The position numbers were made by a program, and so were the translations under genes. A model generated the notes under the pieces. It was not told the DNA's origin and made no database searches. It saw only the letters and a program-made list of their open reading frames with translations. Below are positions 45,982-54,262 of a stretch of DNA of 64,000 bases, piece after piece. The stretch comes from Lactiplantibacillus nangangensis (GTDB taxonomy: Bacteria > Bacillota > Bacilli > Lactobacillales > Lactobacillaceae). Numbering within the stretch: the first letter of the stretch is position 1; the number at the start of each line of letters is the position of its first letter. Location of the stretch: positions 1 through 64,000 of the forward strand of contig NZ_BJDI01000015.1 of the NCBI RefSeq assembly GCF_005405065.1. The letters are read 5' to 3'.

Positions 45982-46752
45982 ATGAAACCATTGATGTATC
46001 AAGAATTTTTGAAGTTAAGATTTAAAAAGAGTACATGGATTTCATTAATCATTGCTGTAGGCATGATGGTTTTGACTGGACTAACAACACTAAGTGTTAG
46101 CAGTTCTGATAGTAAGTATTATTTTTCTTCTGCTTACGGTGGCTTCCAGTGGTTCATTATCGTTTTAATTGCAATTAATGCCTCATCTATCACCTCCGAA
46201 TTTCAACTTGGTACGATCAAGCATTTAGTCATTCAAGCAGATAGCCGGTGGCGGGTATACTATATCAAATTATTGGCAATAAGCTGCTATAACTTTATCG
46301 GACATATTATAATCTTCCTGGCTGCTGTACTAATCAAATTACTTTTATATCCAGAACTAGATTTATTCTCACATTATCACTATGGTAGTACAGTTATCGT
46401 TAATCTAATTCTGAACGGGACGTTAGACTTCTTTCTTAGTTACCTTTTCATTGGCATGGTAACATTGATTGCTTGTATTAGTTCTAACAGTGCCGTGGCG
46501 GCTTCTGTGGGGATAGGTGTCGCATTTGCCGGAGAGGGATTATCCAACATGTTATTATCCTCATTTCCAAGCATAATCCCAATAATGCGATGGAATCCAT
46601 TTAACATGCTAAATTTCCAGCAACAATTTGCTTATCCAGAACATATTCATGATACCCATCTTCTGTTATCACAGATGGGTGTTGGAATATTTGTTTGGAG
46701 CTGTTTATTCCTAATACTTGGGCAATTACTTTTTCAACGCAGAAAGATCTAA
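45982..46752 (+). CDS. ABC-2 type transporter permease
   Basis: The 256-residue membrane protein has six hydrophobic segments and the opening MYQEFLKLRFKKSTWISLII, typical of BcrB/LanE-like ABC-2 permeases. It starts 5 bases after the ATPase stop and forms the transporter with it. The element behind it (46827) may be a remnant of a second permease. Confidence 0.85.
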   Translation: MKPLMYQEFLKLRFKKSTWISLIIAVGMMVLTGLTTLSVSSSDSKYYFSSAYGGFQWFIIVLIAINASSITSEFQLGTIKHLVIQADSRWRVYYIKLLAISCYNFIGHIIIFLAAVLIKLLLYPELDLFSHYHYGSTVIVNLILNGTLDFFLSYLFIGMVTLIACISSNSAVAASVGIGVAFAGEGLSNMLLSSFPSIIPIMRWNPFNMLNFQQQFAYPEHIHDTHLLLSQMGVGIFVWSCLFLILGQLLFQRRKI

Positions 46753-46826
46753 AAACATTTTAAAGAAAATATGACGAAATCATCGCACCATTTAATCAGG
46801 TTTATTTTAGAAAGGAGATGGGTAAA

Positions 46827-46970
46827 ATGAATGACATTTTACGAATGCAGAAACTAAAAAATAAAGGAACAAAGAAAAATAGTGGTACCCACAGAAGTAA
46901 CTTTAGCCTTCTTTGTTCTTTAGACCAATATCACAGCAATATTAGCATCCTTTGCAATTCAAACTCGTGA
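46827..46970 (+). CDS. Short frame with strong ribosome binding site, possibly a broken gene
   Basis: GAAAGGAGATGGG precedes an ATG that opens a 47-codon frame, MNDILRMQKLKNKGTKKNSG and on, with 8 Ser and 2 Cys in the tail. The other frames of the same DNA give hydrophobic, more protein-like stretches (VPTEVTLAFFVL, TNITAILASFAIQTRDKIYS). The gene may therefore be the frameshifted start of a second ABC permease rather than a short peptide. Function unknown. Confidence 0.4.
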   Translation: MNDILRMQKLKNKGTKKNSGTHRSNFSLLCSLDQYHSNISILCNSNS

Positions 46971-47027
46971 TAAAATCTATTCAGTAACGACCTTGTGGGG
47001 GTTGACAACCGTTGAAGATGTGACTTT

Positions 47028-47080
47028 CTGAACGGCAAATTTCTGGTGTTTTACCGGAGACTTGCCGTTCAGTTTTGTTT
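47028..47080 (+). terminator. Terminator behind the ABC transporter region
   Basis: CTGAACGGCAA and TTGCCGTTCAG pair perfectly around a 23-base loop and are followed by TTTTGTTTT. Confidence 0.8.
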
Positions 47081-47744
47081 TATTAGCCCATTTATACCAT
47101 CTTTTTTTGCGACAATCATAAGACTATTTTAGCTTCGGCAAAGATCAGTTTGTGGCTAATTTCTTATAGGATAAAAGGAATGCTTAAAATAATTATCCTG
47201 GATATGAGGCAATTCGTGTCGGTAGTTCTAGGCTCATGAAATTTGTGAGTGAAATTGTGTTAGTAGAAATTAGTAAGTTATATCAACTTCTGTGAACTGA
47301 TAAATTGAATGGCTATTATTTGCTGTGTTTGAATATTGAAAAATTTCAGGGTGATTGGGATCTAAAATCAGAGTATTTAACTGCCTGAGCATTTTTAGGT
47401 TACTGAGAGGCTTTTAACCATTATTCAGTGGCAAATTTTTCCATGGATTGGTGAATTTATATCGGTTTGAAACGGGATTAGATGATAGATATTATATGCA
47501 AAATGTTATTTGCTGAAAGAACATAGTTGAACTGTGACAAAAATCACAATGGCAAAAACTATCATTATTTAGTAATTAAATATGAAGCATCAAAAAAGCA
47601 CCTTGAATAGGCTTTCTTAAGCTAATCTCATTCATGGCATTAAAACTTAAAAGTAATTTGCAAAAGAATTAGCAATCTGATAAAGTAATAATGTTAAAGC
47701 ATTCACAATATCAAACGCCGCTGTTTTGAAAGGAGAGATACACA
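47081..47744. other. Gene-free AT-rich stretch
   Basis: No frame with a ribosome binding site and protein-like composition was found, and no repeat shared with the rest of the window. The last 20 bases contain AAGGAGAG, the site for the secreted protein gene that follows. Confidence 0.5.
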
Positions 47745-48374
47745 ATACTAACCAAGTCTTCAGTTATTACTAGAACCCTGTTAACTGGATTAGTCTTAGT
47801 ACCAATCATTTTTCTTCCTGTAACTTCAGCCGATGCTGAGCCAACAATCATAACGACTCAGGCAACAAAAGTTTCCCAACAGGCTAAAGCAGATATTTTA
47901 AGCGAGTCACAAGTCTCACAAATTGATCCTTATGTTTCAGTGGTGAATAATCAATATGTTTTAAATCTTCCTAACGACAATAATTTTTCAAATGAAGAGA
48001 TTGAACAAGCAACTAATTTGATTTCAGAAGCAAATAAAATAGTGTTTTTAAATAATGCAGTCATCGACACTCAAACAAAAGTTGCCTCCATGTACCCTAT
48101 TCAGACCAGGTCATATGGGAAGAATGATATCCAGATTCATTGGAATTATGCAAGAATCTATTTGGATAAGGGACAAGCGAAAGCCCTTATGGCAGCTGCG
48201 ATTAGTGATGGATCGACAGCATTGGGTGGGTTCTTTGGCAATGTCGGTGGTGCTGCTGCGGGTGCTGCAATTGGTGCCTATTTGTCATCAGTGGTTGGTT
48301 CCGATGTAAAGAGTGGTGTATGGCTAGATTTTAATTATTTCAGCAAAAGTGTTAATAATTGGGGATGGCAGTAG
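47745..48374 (+). CDS. Secreted glycine-rich protein with an AUA start
   Basis: The in-frame sequence upstream of the nearest GTG (47940) encodes a clear signal peptide: LTKSSVITRTLL, then a hydrophobic core and a cleavage site near TSADA. No ATG, GTG or TTG opens it; an ATA at 47745 sits 9 bases after AAGGAG, after an in-frame stop. I take AUA as start (209 residues) or suspect a mutated start. The C-terminal half has a glycine-zipper-like stretch (LGGFFGNVGGAAAGAAIGAY) and ends NYFSKSVNNWGWQ. This hydrophobic Gly/Ala stretch suggests membrane insertion, as in secreted bacteriocin-like toxins; unproven. A small membrane protein gene abuts it. Confidence 0.55.
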   Translation: MLTKSSVITRTLLTGLVLVPIIFLPVTSADAEPTIITTQATKVSQQAKADILSESQVSQIDPYVSVVNNQYVLNLPNDNNFSNEEIEQATNLISEANKIVFLNNAVIDTQTKVASMYPIQTRSYGKNDIQIHWNYARIYLDKGQAKALMAAAISDGSTALGGFFGNVGGAAAGAAIGAYLSSVVGSDVKSGVWLDFNYFSKSVNNWGWQ

Positions 48375-48554
48375 ATGAAATCTGTTACGCGATTAATAGT
48401 GCTGATTAGCCTATCAGTTGCGGCTTTTCAGTATTTATATGTTGTGTTTATCTCACCGCTAATAAGTTCAGTTAATATTCGGTCTGGTTTGGGAGCGGTG
48501 CTTAGTGTCATGGTCGTTTTGGGGATTTACTTTATAGATAAGCATTATAGGTGA
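48375..48554 (+). CDS. Small two-helix membrane protein, possible immunity partner
   Basis: The 59-residue frame begins MKSVTRLIVLISLSVAAF directly at the stop codon of the secreted protein gene (TAGATG), so it is translationally coupled. Two hydrophobic segments (about 6-25 and 35-53) end in DKHYR. A tiny membrane protein coupled to a secreted Gly-rich protein resembles toxin-immunity pairs; this is inference. Confidence 0.55.
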   Translation: MKSVTRLIVLISLSVAAFQYLYVVFISPLISSVNIRSGLGAVLSVMVVLGIYFIDKHYR

Positions 48555-48730
48555 ATTATTAACTTGGACCATTGAGATCTTTAGGTGTTTTAAAGTTTGT
48601 TAGTAGTGTTTACAGGTTGTGCTTTCTTTTAAGTACTAATCTTTTTCCGATAAGTAAGTTCTTGTTTGTGTAATGTAAATTATGCAGCGCAATATTTATG
48701 GTTAAATAGCTCGATTAGTGGGAGGCAATT

Positions 48731-48775
48731 TACCGGCATGATATCGGGGCTAAGGGCCTAGCTGAAAAATAAATT
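48731..48775. repeat. Right 45-bp direct repeat (partial purD copy), island boundary
   Basis: Exact copy of 36173-36217: the last 13 codons and stop of purD with no purD gene around it. It lies 12 bases before the promoter of the methionine T-box leader, so before insertion the T-box probably followed purD directly. Confidence 0.85.
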
Positions 48776-48787
48776 GACGAGAGTCCC

Positions 48788-49110
48788 TTGACAATTGTGA
48801 GAAATCGACTTATAGTTTAATCATCATTTAATCGTAATCTCATATTTGCGTTGAAGAGAAGAGTAGTCCTTATTTTTAGGTGACAGTGAGCCCGACGAGT
48901 GGAAACGGGTCCTAAATTAAGGGTGAAGATGAGCTCTGAGCATGTCAGGCGGTTCACGCTGACTGACCGGTTGCAACCGTTAGCTTGCCAGGTATCAACA
49001 GGTACCGTTGAGGCTGATTGTGCAAACAATCAGCAAAGTTAGGGTGGTAACGCGCAAGATAATCGTCCCTTTTAATCACATTGGTGGTTAGAAGGGGCGA
49101 TTTTTTTGAT
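48788..49110 (+). promoter_or_regulatory. Methionine T-box leader with promoter and terminator
   Basis: Promoter: TTGACA (48788-48793), 17 bases, TATAGT (48811-48816). The leader shows the T-box sequence AGGGTGGTAACGCGC (49041-49055) and a terminator AATCGTCCCTT/AAGGGGCGATTTTTTT (about 49060-49105). An ATG followed by A at 48929-48931 sits in the expected specifier loop, which specifies methionine. Uncharged tRNA-Met would stabilise the antiterminator and turn on the MetE-like gene. Confidence 0.85.
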
Positions 49111-49145
49111 TATGATTAAAACAAAATTTGACGGGGGCTTTTAAA

Positions 49146-50300
49146 ATGACAACAACACAGACTTTTTCAGCACGGACCACTTCACCATTTCGCTATGATT
49201 TCGTGGGGAGCTTTTTACGACCAGCAGCACTCAAAACAGCACGGGCACAATTTGCCAAAGGGGAACTCGATGCGGCTGGTTTAAAAGCCGTCGAAGACGC
49301 TGCGATTATTGACTTGATTCAAAAAGAAGAAGCGGCTGGTTTAAAGGCAGTTTCCGATGGGGAATTTCGTCGGAGCTGGTGGCATTTAGACTTTTTCTGG
49401 GGCTTACAAGGCATTGAAAAGAAGCAACTTGAACAAGGCTACGTTTTCCATGACGAAGAAACTCGGGCAGAATCAGCTTATGTTAGTGGCAAAATTACTG
49501 GCGCAAACCATCCGTTTGTTGAACATTTTAAGTTTGTCCGTGACCATGTCAGCGCTGGCACGCAAATCAAGCAAACGATTCCTGCGCCAGCCCAATGTTT
49601 AGCTGAATTACAACGGCCAGAAAATGTGGCGGCGCTGCGGCAAGTCTATGCGACGGATGCAGCGGTTGTTAAGGATTTAGCGGCAGCCTACCACCAAGTC
49701 ATCGAAGATTTGTATGCAGCTGGTGCCCGGACGATTCAATTGGATGACTGTACTTGGGGTATGCTAGCTGGGAACCACGCTAAAGGTGCTGAAACTGGTG
49801 ACGTCTCAGCCCGCAACGATGCTGTTTTGGATGAGAATAAGCAATTATATTTAGAAGTTAATAATGAAGCAATCAAGGATTTACCAGCTGATTTAACGAT
49901 CAATACGCACATTTGTCGTGGTAATTACCATTCAACTTGGGCATCCGCAGGTGGTTATGATTCCGTGGCTGATCCTTTGTTCAATCGGGAAAATGTCAAA
50001 GCCTACTATCTTGAATACGACAGTGACCGTGCGGGTGGCTTCGAACCATTGAAATTGGTCAGTGATAATAAACTCGTGGTCTTAGGTTTATTGACTTCTA
50101 AATCCGGTGACTTGGAAGACCGTCAAACGGTGATTGATCGCATTCATGAAGCCGCTCAATATATGCCATTGGATCGATTATGCTTAAGCACGCAATGTGG
50201 GTTTGCTTCAACTGAAGAAGGCAACGTTTTAACTGAAGCACAACAGTGGGCAAAAATTGCCTTAGTTAAATCGATTGCCGAGGAAGTTTGGGGCGACTAA
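49146..50300 (+). CDS. MetE C-terminal-like methionine synthase (YxjG/YxjH type)
   Basis: Cobalamin-independent methionine synthase-like protein of 384 residues, only the C-terminal catalytic half of MetE. It has YDFVGSFLRPAALK near residue 17, VSDGEFRRSWWHLDF near 72, IQLDDCTWGM near 195 and LCLSTQCGFAS near 345. The cysteine and histidine zinc ligands are visible (INTHICRGN, QCGFAS). Start ATG 49146 is set by GGGGG upstream rather than the earlier in-frame codon at 49128. Control by the methionine T-box supports a role in methionine formation or recycling; the methyl donor is unknown. Confidence 0.88.
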   Translation: MTTTQTFSARTTSPFRYDFVGSFLRPAALKTARAQFAKGELDAAGLKAVEDAAIIDLIQKEEAAGLKAVSDGEFRRSWWHLDFFWGLQGIEKKQLEQGYVFHDEETRAESAYVSGKITGANHPFVEHFKFVRDHVSAGTQIKQTIPAPAQCLAELQRPENVAALRQVYATDAAVVKDLAAAYHQVIEDLYAAGARTIQLDDCTWGMLAGNHAKGAETGDVSARNDAVLDENKQLYLEVNNEAIKDLPADLTINTHICRGNYHSTWASAGGYDSVADPLFNRENVKAYYLEYDSDRAGGFEPLKLVSDNKLVVLGLLTSKSGDLEDRQTVIDRIHEAAQYMPLDRLCLSTQCGFASTEEGNVLTEAQQWAKIALVKSIAEEVWGD

Positions 50301-50355
50301 TTAGTCCAGGAATGAGTCATCAGCCAAAGTAGGTTGATGACTTTTTCTGGCCTAA

Positions 50356-50422
50356 AATGTCATATATAATTGACATTTAGGCAAGGAGTGTTAAACTTTA
50401 GATGTCAATTATATATGACATT
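50356..50422 (+). promoter_or_regulatory. Paired inverted operator and promoter of the XRE/DUF3278 operon
   Basis: ATGTCATATATAATTGACAT (50357-50376) and its exact reverse complement (50402-50421) flank 25 bases. Each arm is itself nearly palindromic (TGTCA...TGACA). The left arm contains -35 TTGACA and the interval holds -10 TAAACT, so a repressor bound to both arms would close the promoter. Autoregulation by the downstream XRE protein is likely. Confidence 0.7.
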
Positions 50423-50440
50423 TCAAAAGGAGTGATTGCG

Positions 50441-50629
50441 GTGAATCAGGTGAAAGATTATCGTAAGGCGGCGAAATTAACCCAATTTGAACTAGCACAG
50501 GCGGTTGGTGTTGCTCGTCAAACCATCAATTTGGTAGAAAACGGCAAATATAATCCATCACTTGATCTTTGTATTCGTTTAGCGAAAGTGTTGCAAACGG
50601 ATCTTAATCAACTATTCTGGGAGGAGTAA
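50441..50629 (+). CDS. XRE family transcriptional regulator
   Basis: Compact 62-residue HTH protein of the YgzD-like group: [38 protein letters not shown] covers nearly the whole chain. The start is GTG at 50441 with AAGGAG 8 bases upstream; an ATG at 50402 in the same frame lies within the operator. It stands 4 bases before the DUF3278 gene; such pairs are common in Firmicutes and the membrane protein may control the regulator. Confidence 0.88.
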   Translation: MNQVKDYRKAAKLTQFELAQAVGVARQTINLVENGKYNPSLDLCIRLAKVLQTDLNQLFWEE

Positions 50630-50633
50630 GCAC

Positions 50634-51164
50634 ATGAAGAATGGGGAAAGTATACATGATTGGGCAGTTAAACGGTTCTTTGGTATTACGGGAAATTTCG
50701 ATGAATATAAGCGTCAAGTAGTGGGGAGAATCAGCACGAATGCCTTTTTAGCTTGTTTCTTTTTCATGATTCTTGCCACAGCTATTGCTGGGGTATGGGG
50801 AATACGATCACCCTACGAGGCGTTAGTTGGTTTCATGCTGGCAACCATTCTATTTTCGTTGGGAATCGTGGCGCCGTATGTGATGATTGCTAGTCATCGG
50901 GCCCATCTGACGGATCAAGAAGTTGGGCAGACCTCAATCGGCCAAGCCCGCCGAAAAGTTGGTTGGCAAGCACTTGGACAGGGCGTTTACTTTGGCGTCA
51001 TCACGTACTTTTTGTTTGGTGGAATTGATATGCTGGCGGATGGTAGTAACTTTTTTGATGTTTTAAGTTTGCCCTGGAATATATGGAATGCAGTGTTCCG
51101 CGGCATATTATTTGGCGTCTGGATGGGACTGATTGGGTTATTCCGACTAAAAAAACAGTTTTGA
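50634..51164 (+). CDS. DUF3278 family membrane protein
   Basis: The 176-residue protein begins with the family pattern DWAVKRFFGITGNFDEYKRQ and then has four hydrophobic segments. GGAGGAG precedes the ATG. It is cotranscribed with the XRE regulator; its function is unknown. Confidence 0.8.
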   Translation: MKNGESIHDWAVKRFFGITGNFDEYKRQVVGRISTNAFLACFFFMILATAIAGVWGIRSPYEALVGFMLATILFSLGIVAPYVMIASHRAHLTDQEVGQTSIGQARRKVGWQALGQGVYFGVITYFLFGGIDMLADGSNFFDVLSLPWNIWNAVFRGILFGVWMGLIGLFRLKKQF

Positions 51165-51173
51165 CTAAGTTAA

Positions 51174-51216
51174 AAAAGGGATTCAGAAATTTGTGATAAA
51201 TTTCTGAATCCCTTTT
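51174..51216. terminator. Bidirectional terminator
   Basis: AAAAGGGATTCAGAAATTT (51174-51192) and its perfect complement (51198-51216) around a 5-base loop end both the DUF3278 gene and the leftward permease gene. Confidence 0.88.
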
Positions 51217-51258
51217 CCTGTTTTTACTTGTATCGTGCTAGTTGTCTATGATGATTTT

Positions 51259-52563
51259 TTAAGCCACAAAAGCAAAGTAGGCAATGAAAACAATCATCAT
51301 CGTCCACATCAGCGCATTAACTTCACGCCAACGACCTTTGACCGTCATGGTGATTGGGTAGAAGATAAAACCAACGGCCAAGCCTTCAGAAATACTGTAA
51401 GTTAACAGCATCATGATCATGGTAAAGAAGGCAGGGACGGCAATTTCGAATTTCGTCCAATCGATATATTGGACGTTTGATAACATTAAAATCCCAACGA
51501 TAATCAATGCAGAGGCCGTAACGGCGGACGTGATCACTGACAAAAGTGGTGAGAAGAAGGCTGCAACCGCAAATAAAATCGCGACCACAACGGAAGATAA
51601 TCCCGTGCGCGCACCAACCGCAACCCCAGAAGTCGATTCAACATAGGCGGTCGTTGGGGATGTCCCAAAAATGGCCCCGATAGTCGTGGCTAAAGCACCA
51701 CTGAACAAGGCTTTACCGACACCTTTAACTTCACCGGTGTCATGATTGACCATGCCAGCTTCAGTGGCAACACCGACTAAAGTGCCGGACGTATCAAACA
51801 AGCCGATAATGAAGAAAGTCAGAATGACAATGATCATTTGAAAAGAGTTAATATCCGTTAGGTGCGTGACCGCTTGACCAAAGATTGGTTGGACACTTGG
51901 CACGCCACTAATAATGCCCGTTGGTAATGGAATGACTTTGAAAATCATCCCCACGACCGCAGTGATAAACATCCCCCAGAAAATCCCGCCAGTAACGTTG
52001 GCAGTGACTAGCATGACGCCAACAATGATACCGAAGATGGCAAGTAAGACGGTCGGACTATGCAAATTACCCAACGCCACGGCATTGGACTTGCTAGCAA
52101 CAATAATGCCAGAAGTTTGCAACCCGGAGAAGGCAATGAATAGCCCAATCCCGGCAGAAACGGCGTATTTTAAGGCACTCGGAATTAAGTTGATCAGTTT
52201 ATCGCGTAACTTTGAGAGCGTCAGTAAAATAAATAGTAATCCAGCGACAAAGACGCCGGCTAAAGCGGTTTGCCAAGGAATATGCCATTCCTGTACGACG
52301 GTATAAGTGAAGAAGGCATTGAGCCCCATCCCGGGTGCTAAGGCGACCGGAAAATTCGCGACCAGTCCCATTAGCAAGCAACCGACGATGGCAGCTAAAA
52401 CAGTGGCAGTAAAGACCGCGGTCTTGCTCATGCCAGCGCTTCCCAATAGTTCGGGGTTTACCGCTAAAATATATGACATGGCTAAGAAGGTGGTTAAGCC
52501 ACCAATGAGTTCAGCTCGGACAGAAGTACGTCGCTGCCTTAAATGAAATAATTGCTCTAAGAT
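51259..52563 (-). CDS. NCS2 guanine/hypoxanthine permease with an apparent AUC start
   Basis: PbuG-type purine:proton symporter. The frame from the first ATG (52479) gives 406 residues starting MSYILAVNP, but the family needs about 30 residues more. The same frame upstream reads LEQLFHLRQRRTSVRAEL, then IGGLTTFLA, exactly the expected N terminus. It contains no ATG, GTG or TTG. AAGGAG lies 9 bases before an ATC at 52563-52561, which would give 434 residues, the normal length. I therefore propose AUC initiation, or a mutated ATG. A TATAAT (52586-52581) leaves a leader of only about 10 bases. No riboswitch is seen here. Confidence 0.82.
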   Translation of the reverse strand: MLEQLFHLRQRRTSVRAELIGGLTTFLAMSYILAVNPELLGSAGMSKTAVFTATVLAAIVGCLLMGLVANFPVALAPGMGLNAFFTYTVVQEWHIPWQTALAGVFVAGLLFILLTLSKLRDKLINLIPSALKYAVSAGIGLFIAFSGLQTSGIIVASKSNAVALGNLHSPTVLLAIFGIIVGVMLVTANVTGGIFWGMFITAVVGMIFKVIPLPTGIISGVPSVQPIFGQAVTHLTDINSFQMIIVILTFFIIGLFDTSGTLVGVATEAGMVNHDTGEVKGVGKALFSGALATTIGAIFGTSPTTAYVESTSGVAVGARTGLSSVVVAILFAVAAFFSPLLSVITSAVTASALIIVGILMLSNVQYIDWTKFEIAVPAFFTMIMMLLTYSISEGLAVGFIFYPITMTVKGRWREVNALMWTMMIVFIAYFAFVA

Positions 52564-52683
52564 TGTGTTCCACTCCTTACATTATAAAAGGTTAACAATT
52601 CAACAATTATCCAGTATAACATACTGGTTTTTGGATGGGTGGAAATTATGAGTTGTCGAATCCATCCAATGAAAAGGAAAGAC

Positions 52684-52730
52684 CGGTCCAATCGTGATTT
52701 CCACGATCAGACCAGTCTGGTTTTTTTATG
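52684..52730 (-). terminator. Terminator of the xanthine permease gene
   Basis: On the minus strand AGACTGGTCTGATCGTG pairs with CACGATTGGACCGGTCT (17 bp with three G-U pairs) around five bases, then TTTCCTTTT. Confidence 0.85.
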
Positions 52731-52733
52731 AAA

Positions 52734-54071
52734 TTAGTTATTGTCTTCGTTTAAACCGACGGCTTCTTCATCGACAGTTTTCTCGACGGCATGACGATTA
52801 AATAGTAGATTTAAGCCAACAGCCGCTAAACTGCCGACAACGACCCCGTTGCCTAACATGATTTGTAAGGAATTAGGCAAGAATTGGAAAATGTTGGTTC
52901 TAACTGTGACGCCGAGGCCTAAGCCGATTGAGACGGCCGCCACTAACAAATTGTTGTTATTACGGAAATCCACTTGCGCGAGCATTCGAATGCCTTGAAT
53001 GCCGACAATCCCGAACATCACGACCATAGCACCGCCTAATACAGGATCAGGAATAACGGTTGCCAAGGCGCCAATTTTTGGCAATAGTCCCAGAATAACT
53101 AAGAAAGCTGCCGAGAAGTAGATGGGTTTCCGCGTTTTAACACCGGAGAGTTGCAGGACGCCGACGTTTTCCGAGAAGGTGGAGTAAGGGAACGTGTTAA
53201 ACAAACCACCTAAAATAACGGCGATGCCTTCTGAGCGATACCCACGCTTCAGGTCATCACTTTCAATCTTACGACCAGTAATATCACCAAGCGCGAAGAA
53301 CACGCCGGTCGACTCAACCATGGTCGTTAGCGAGACGAGAATCATCGTCAAGATGGAAGACCATTCAAACTTGGGCGTGCCAAAGTAGAAAAGGGTTGGC
53401 AGATGGAACCAGCTGGCTTCGGCCACTGGTTTTAGTGACACCATGCCGAACATGCCAGCTAGGAGCGTCCCAGCTAAAATACCAACCAGGATTGCGACGG
53501 ATTTCATGAAGCCTTTGGCAAAGACACTGATTAATAAAATAATGGCAATTGTGAGAAAGCCGATCCCTAAAGCAGGGAGATTACCGAAGTTTTTAGCCGT
53601 GGCATCACCACCGCCTAAGTTTTCGAAAGCGACTGGAATCAAAGTGAACCCGATAATTGTGATCAATGACCCCGTTACAACGGGTGGGAAGAGCCGCTTG
53701 ATTTTAGAAAATAGCCCAGCAATCAAAAAAATAAAGACGCCGGCGCCAATAATTGACCCGTACATTGTGCCCAAGCCGTATGTTTGCCCAATCTGAATCA
53801 GCGGGTTAACGGCCTGCACCGCGCAACCTAAGACTACCGGTAAGCCGATCCCCGTCATGGGAGTGCGCTTTAATTGTAAGAATGTCGCAATCCCACACAT
53901 GAAAATATCGATTGACACTAAGTAAGTCATTTGTTCGGTACTGAAATGCAAAGCGGCGCCAATGAGTAATGGCACCAGCACGTCACCTGAGTACATCGCT
54001 AACAAATGTTGAAAGCCTAAAATTGCAGCTTTGAAGTTGGAAATTTTAGGCGTTGTCACTGCTTCTTTCAA
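52734..54071 (-). CDS. NCS2 xanthine permease
   Basis: The 445-residue symporter of the PbuX/UraA-like NCS2 family has a dozen or more hydrophobic segments. It carries FQHLLAMYSGDVLVPLLIG near residue 20, SIDIFMCGIATFLQ near 53 and FNTFPYSTFSENVGVLQLSGV near 285, the xanthine-type substrate signature. The start is TTG at 54071 with GGGAGAG 8 bases upstream. It is controlled by a guanine-class riboswitch and probably a PurBox, both directly upstream. Substrate xanthine is inferred from family and control. Confidence 0.88.
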   Translation of the reverse strand: MKEAVTTPKISNFKAAILGFQHLLAMYSGDVLVPLLIGAALHFSTEQMTYLVSIDIFMCGIATFLQLKRTPMTGIGLPVVLGCAVQAVNPLIQIGQTYGLGTMYGSIIGAGVFIFLIAGLFSKIKRLFPPVVTGSLITIIGFTLIPVAFENLGGGDATAKNFGNLPALGIGFLTIAIILLISVFAKGFMKSVAILVGILAGTLLAGMFGMVSLKPVAEASWFHLPTLFYFGTPKFEWSSILTMILVSLTTMVESTGVFFALGDITGRKIESDDLKRGYRSEGIAVILGGLFNTFPYSTFSENVGVLQLSGVKTRKPIYFSAAFLVILGLLPKIGALATVIPDPVLGGAMVVMFGIVGIQGIRMLAQVDFRNNNNLLVAAVSIGLGLGVTVRTNIFQFLPNSLQIMLGNGVVVGSLAAVGLNLLFNRHAVEKTVDEEAVGLNEDNN

Positions 54072-54104
54072 AAAAATCTCTCCCTCAATTGTGAAAAATT
54101 GCCT

Positions 54105-54212
54105 AAAAAAGAGGACACCCCGGCAAACGGGATGTCCTCGTCTGCTTATAGTCCAGCGTTTACGGCGCTGGGTAGAAACTCGTCATCCATATCATGACAT
54201 TATATAGGCAAT
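54105..54212 (-). promoter_or_regulatory. Guanine-class purine riboswitch with terminator
   Basis: Minus-strand aptamer (about 54212-54141) carries TATAAT, GATATGG, GTTTCTACC, CGTAAA and GGACTATAAGC in the known order. The base after GA in GACTAT is C, the guanine/hypoxanthine-type specificity base. The expression platform is a strong terminator, GAGGACATCCCG/CGGGGTGTCCTC plus six T (54139-54105). Purine binding would stop transcription of the xanthine permease. Confidence 0.92.
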
Positions 54213-54262
54213 AGCTCGTATTTGAATGGGACAATCTTAACATAGATGAAAACCGAAGACAA

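Larger units (their letters stand above)
36218..48730. mobile_element. Accessory island inserted behind purD
   Basis: About 12.5 kb between two perfect 45-bp copies of the purD 3' end. The content differs sharply from its surroundings: AT-rich DNA, IS3-type and IS982-type elements, decayed bacteriocin export genes, a pheromone-type regulatory locus, an ABC transporter and a secreted protein. No integrase or relaxase gene was found, so the island is either a remnant or was moved in trans. The left 700 bases contain a family A repeat copy. Confidence 0.7.

Noticed and set aside
36218-48730. Prophage or conjugative element
   Set aside because: No integrase, terminase, portal, relaxase or replication gene was seen between the 45-bp repeats.
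52564-52640. Second purine riboswitch before the guanine/hypoxanthine permease
   Set aside because: The leader is only about 10 bases, and none of the aptamer core motifs (GTTTCTACC, CGTAAA) is present.
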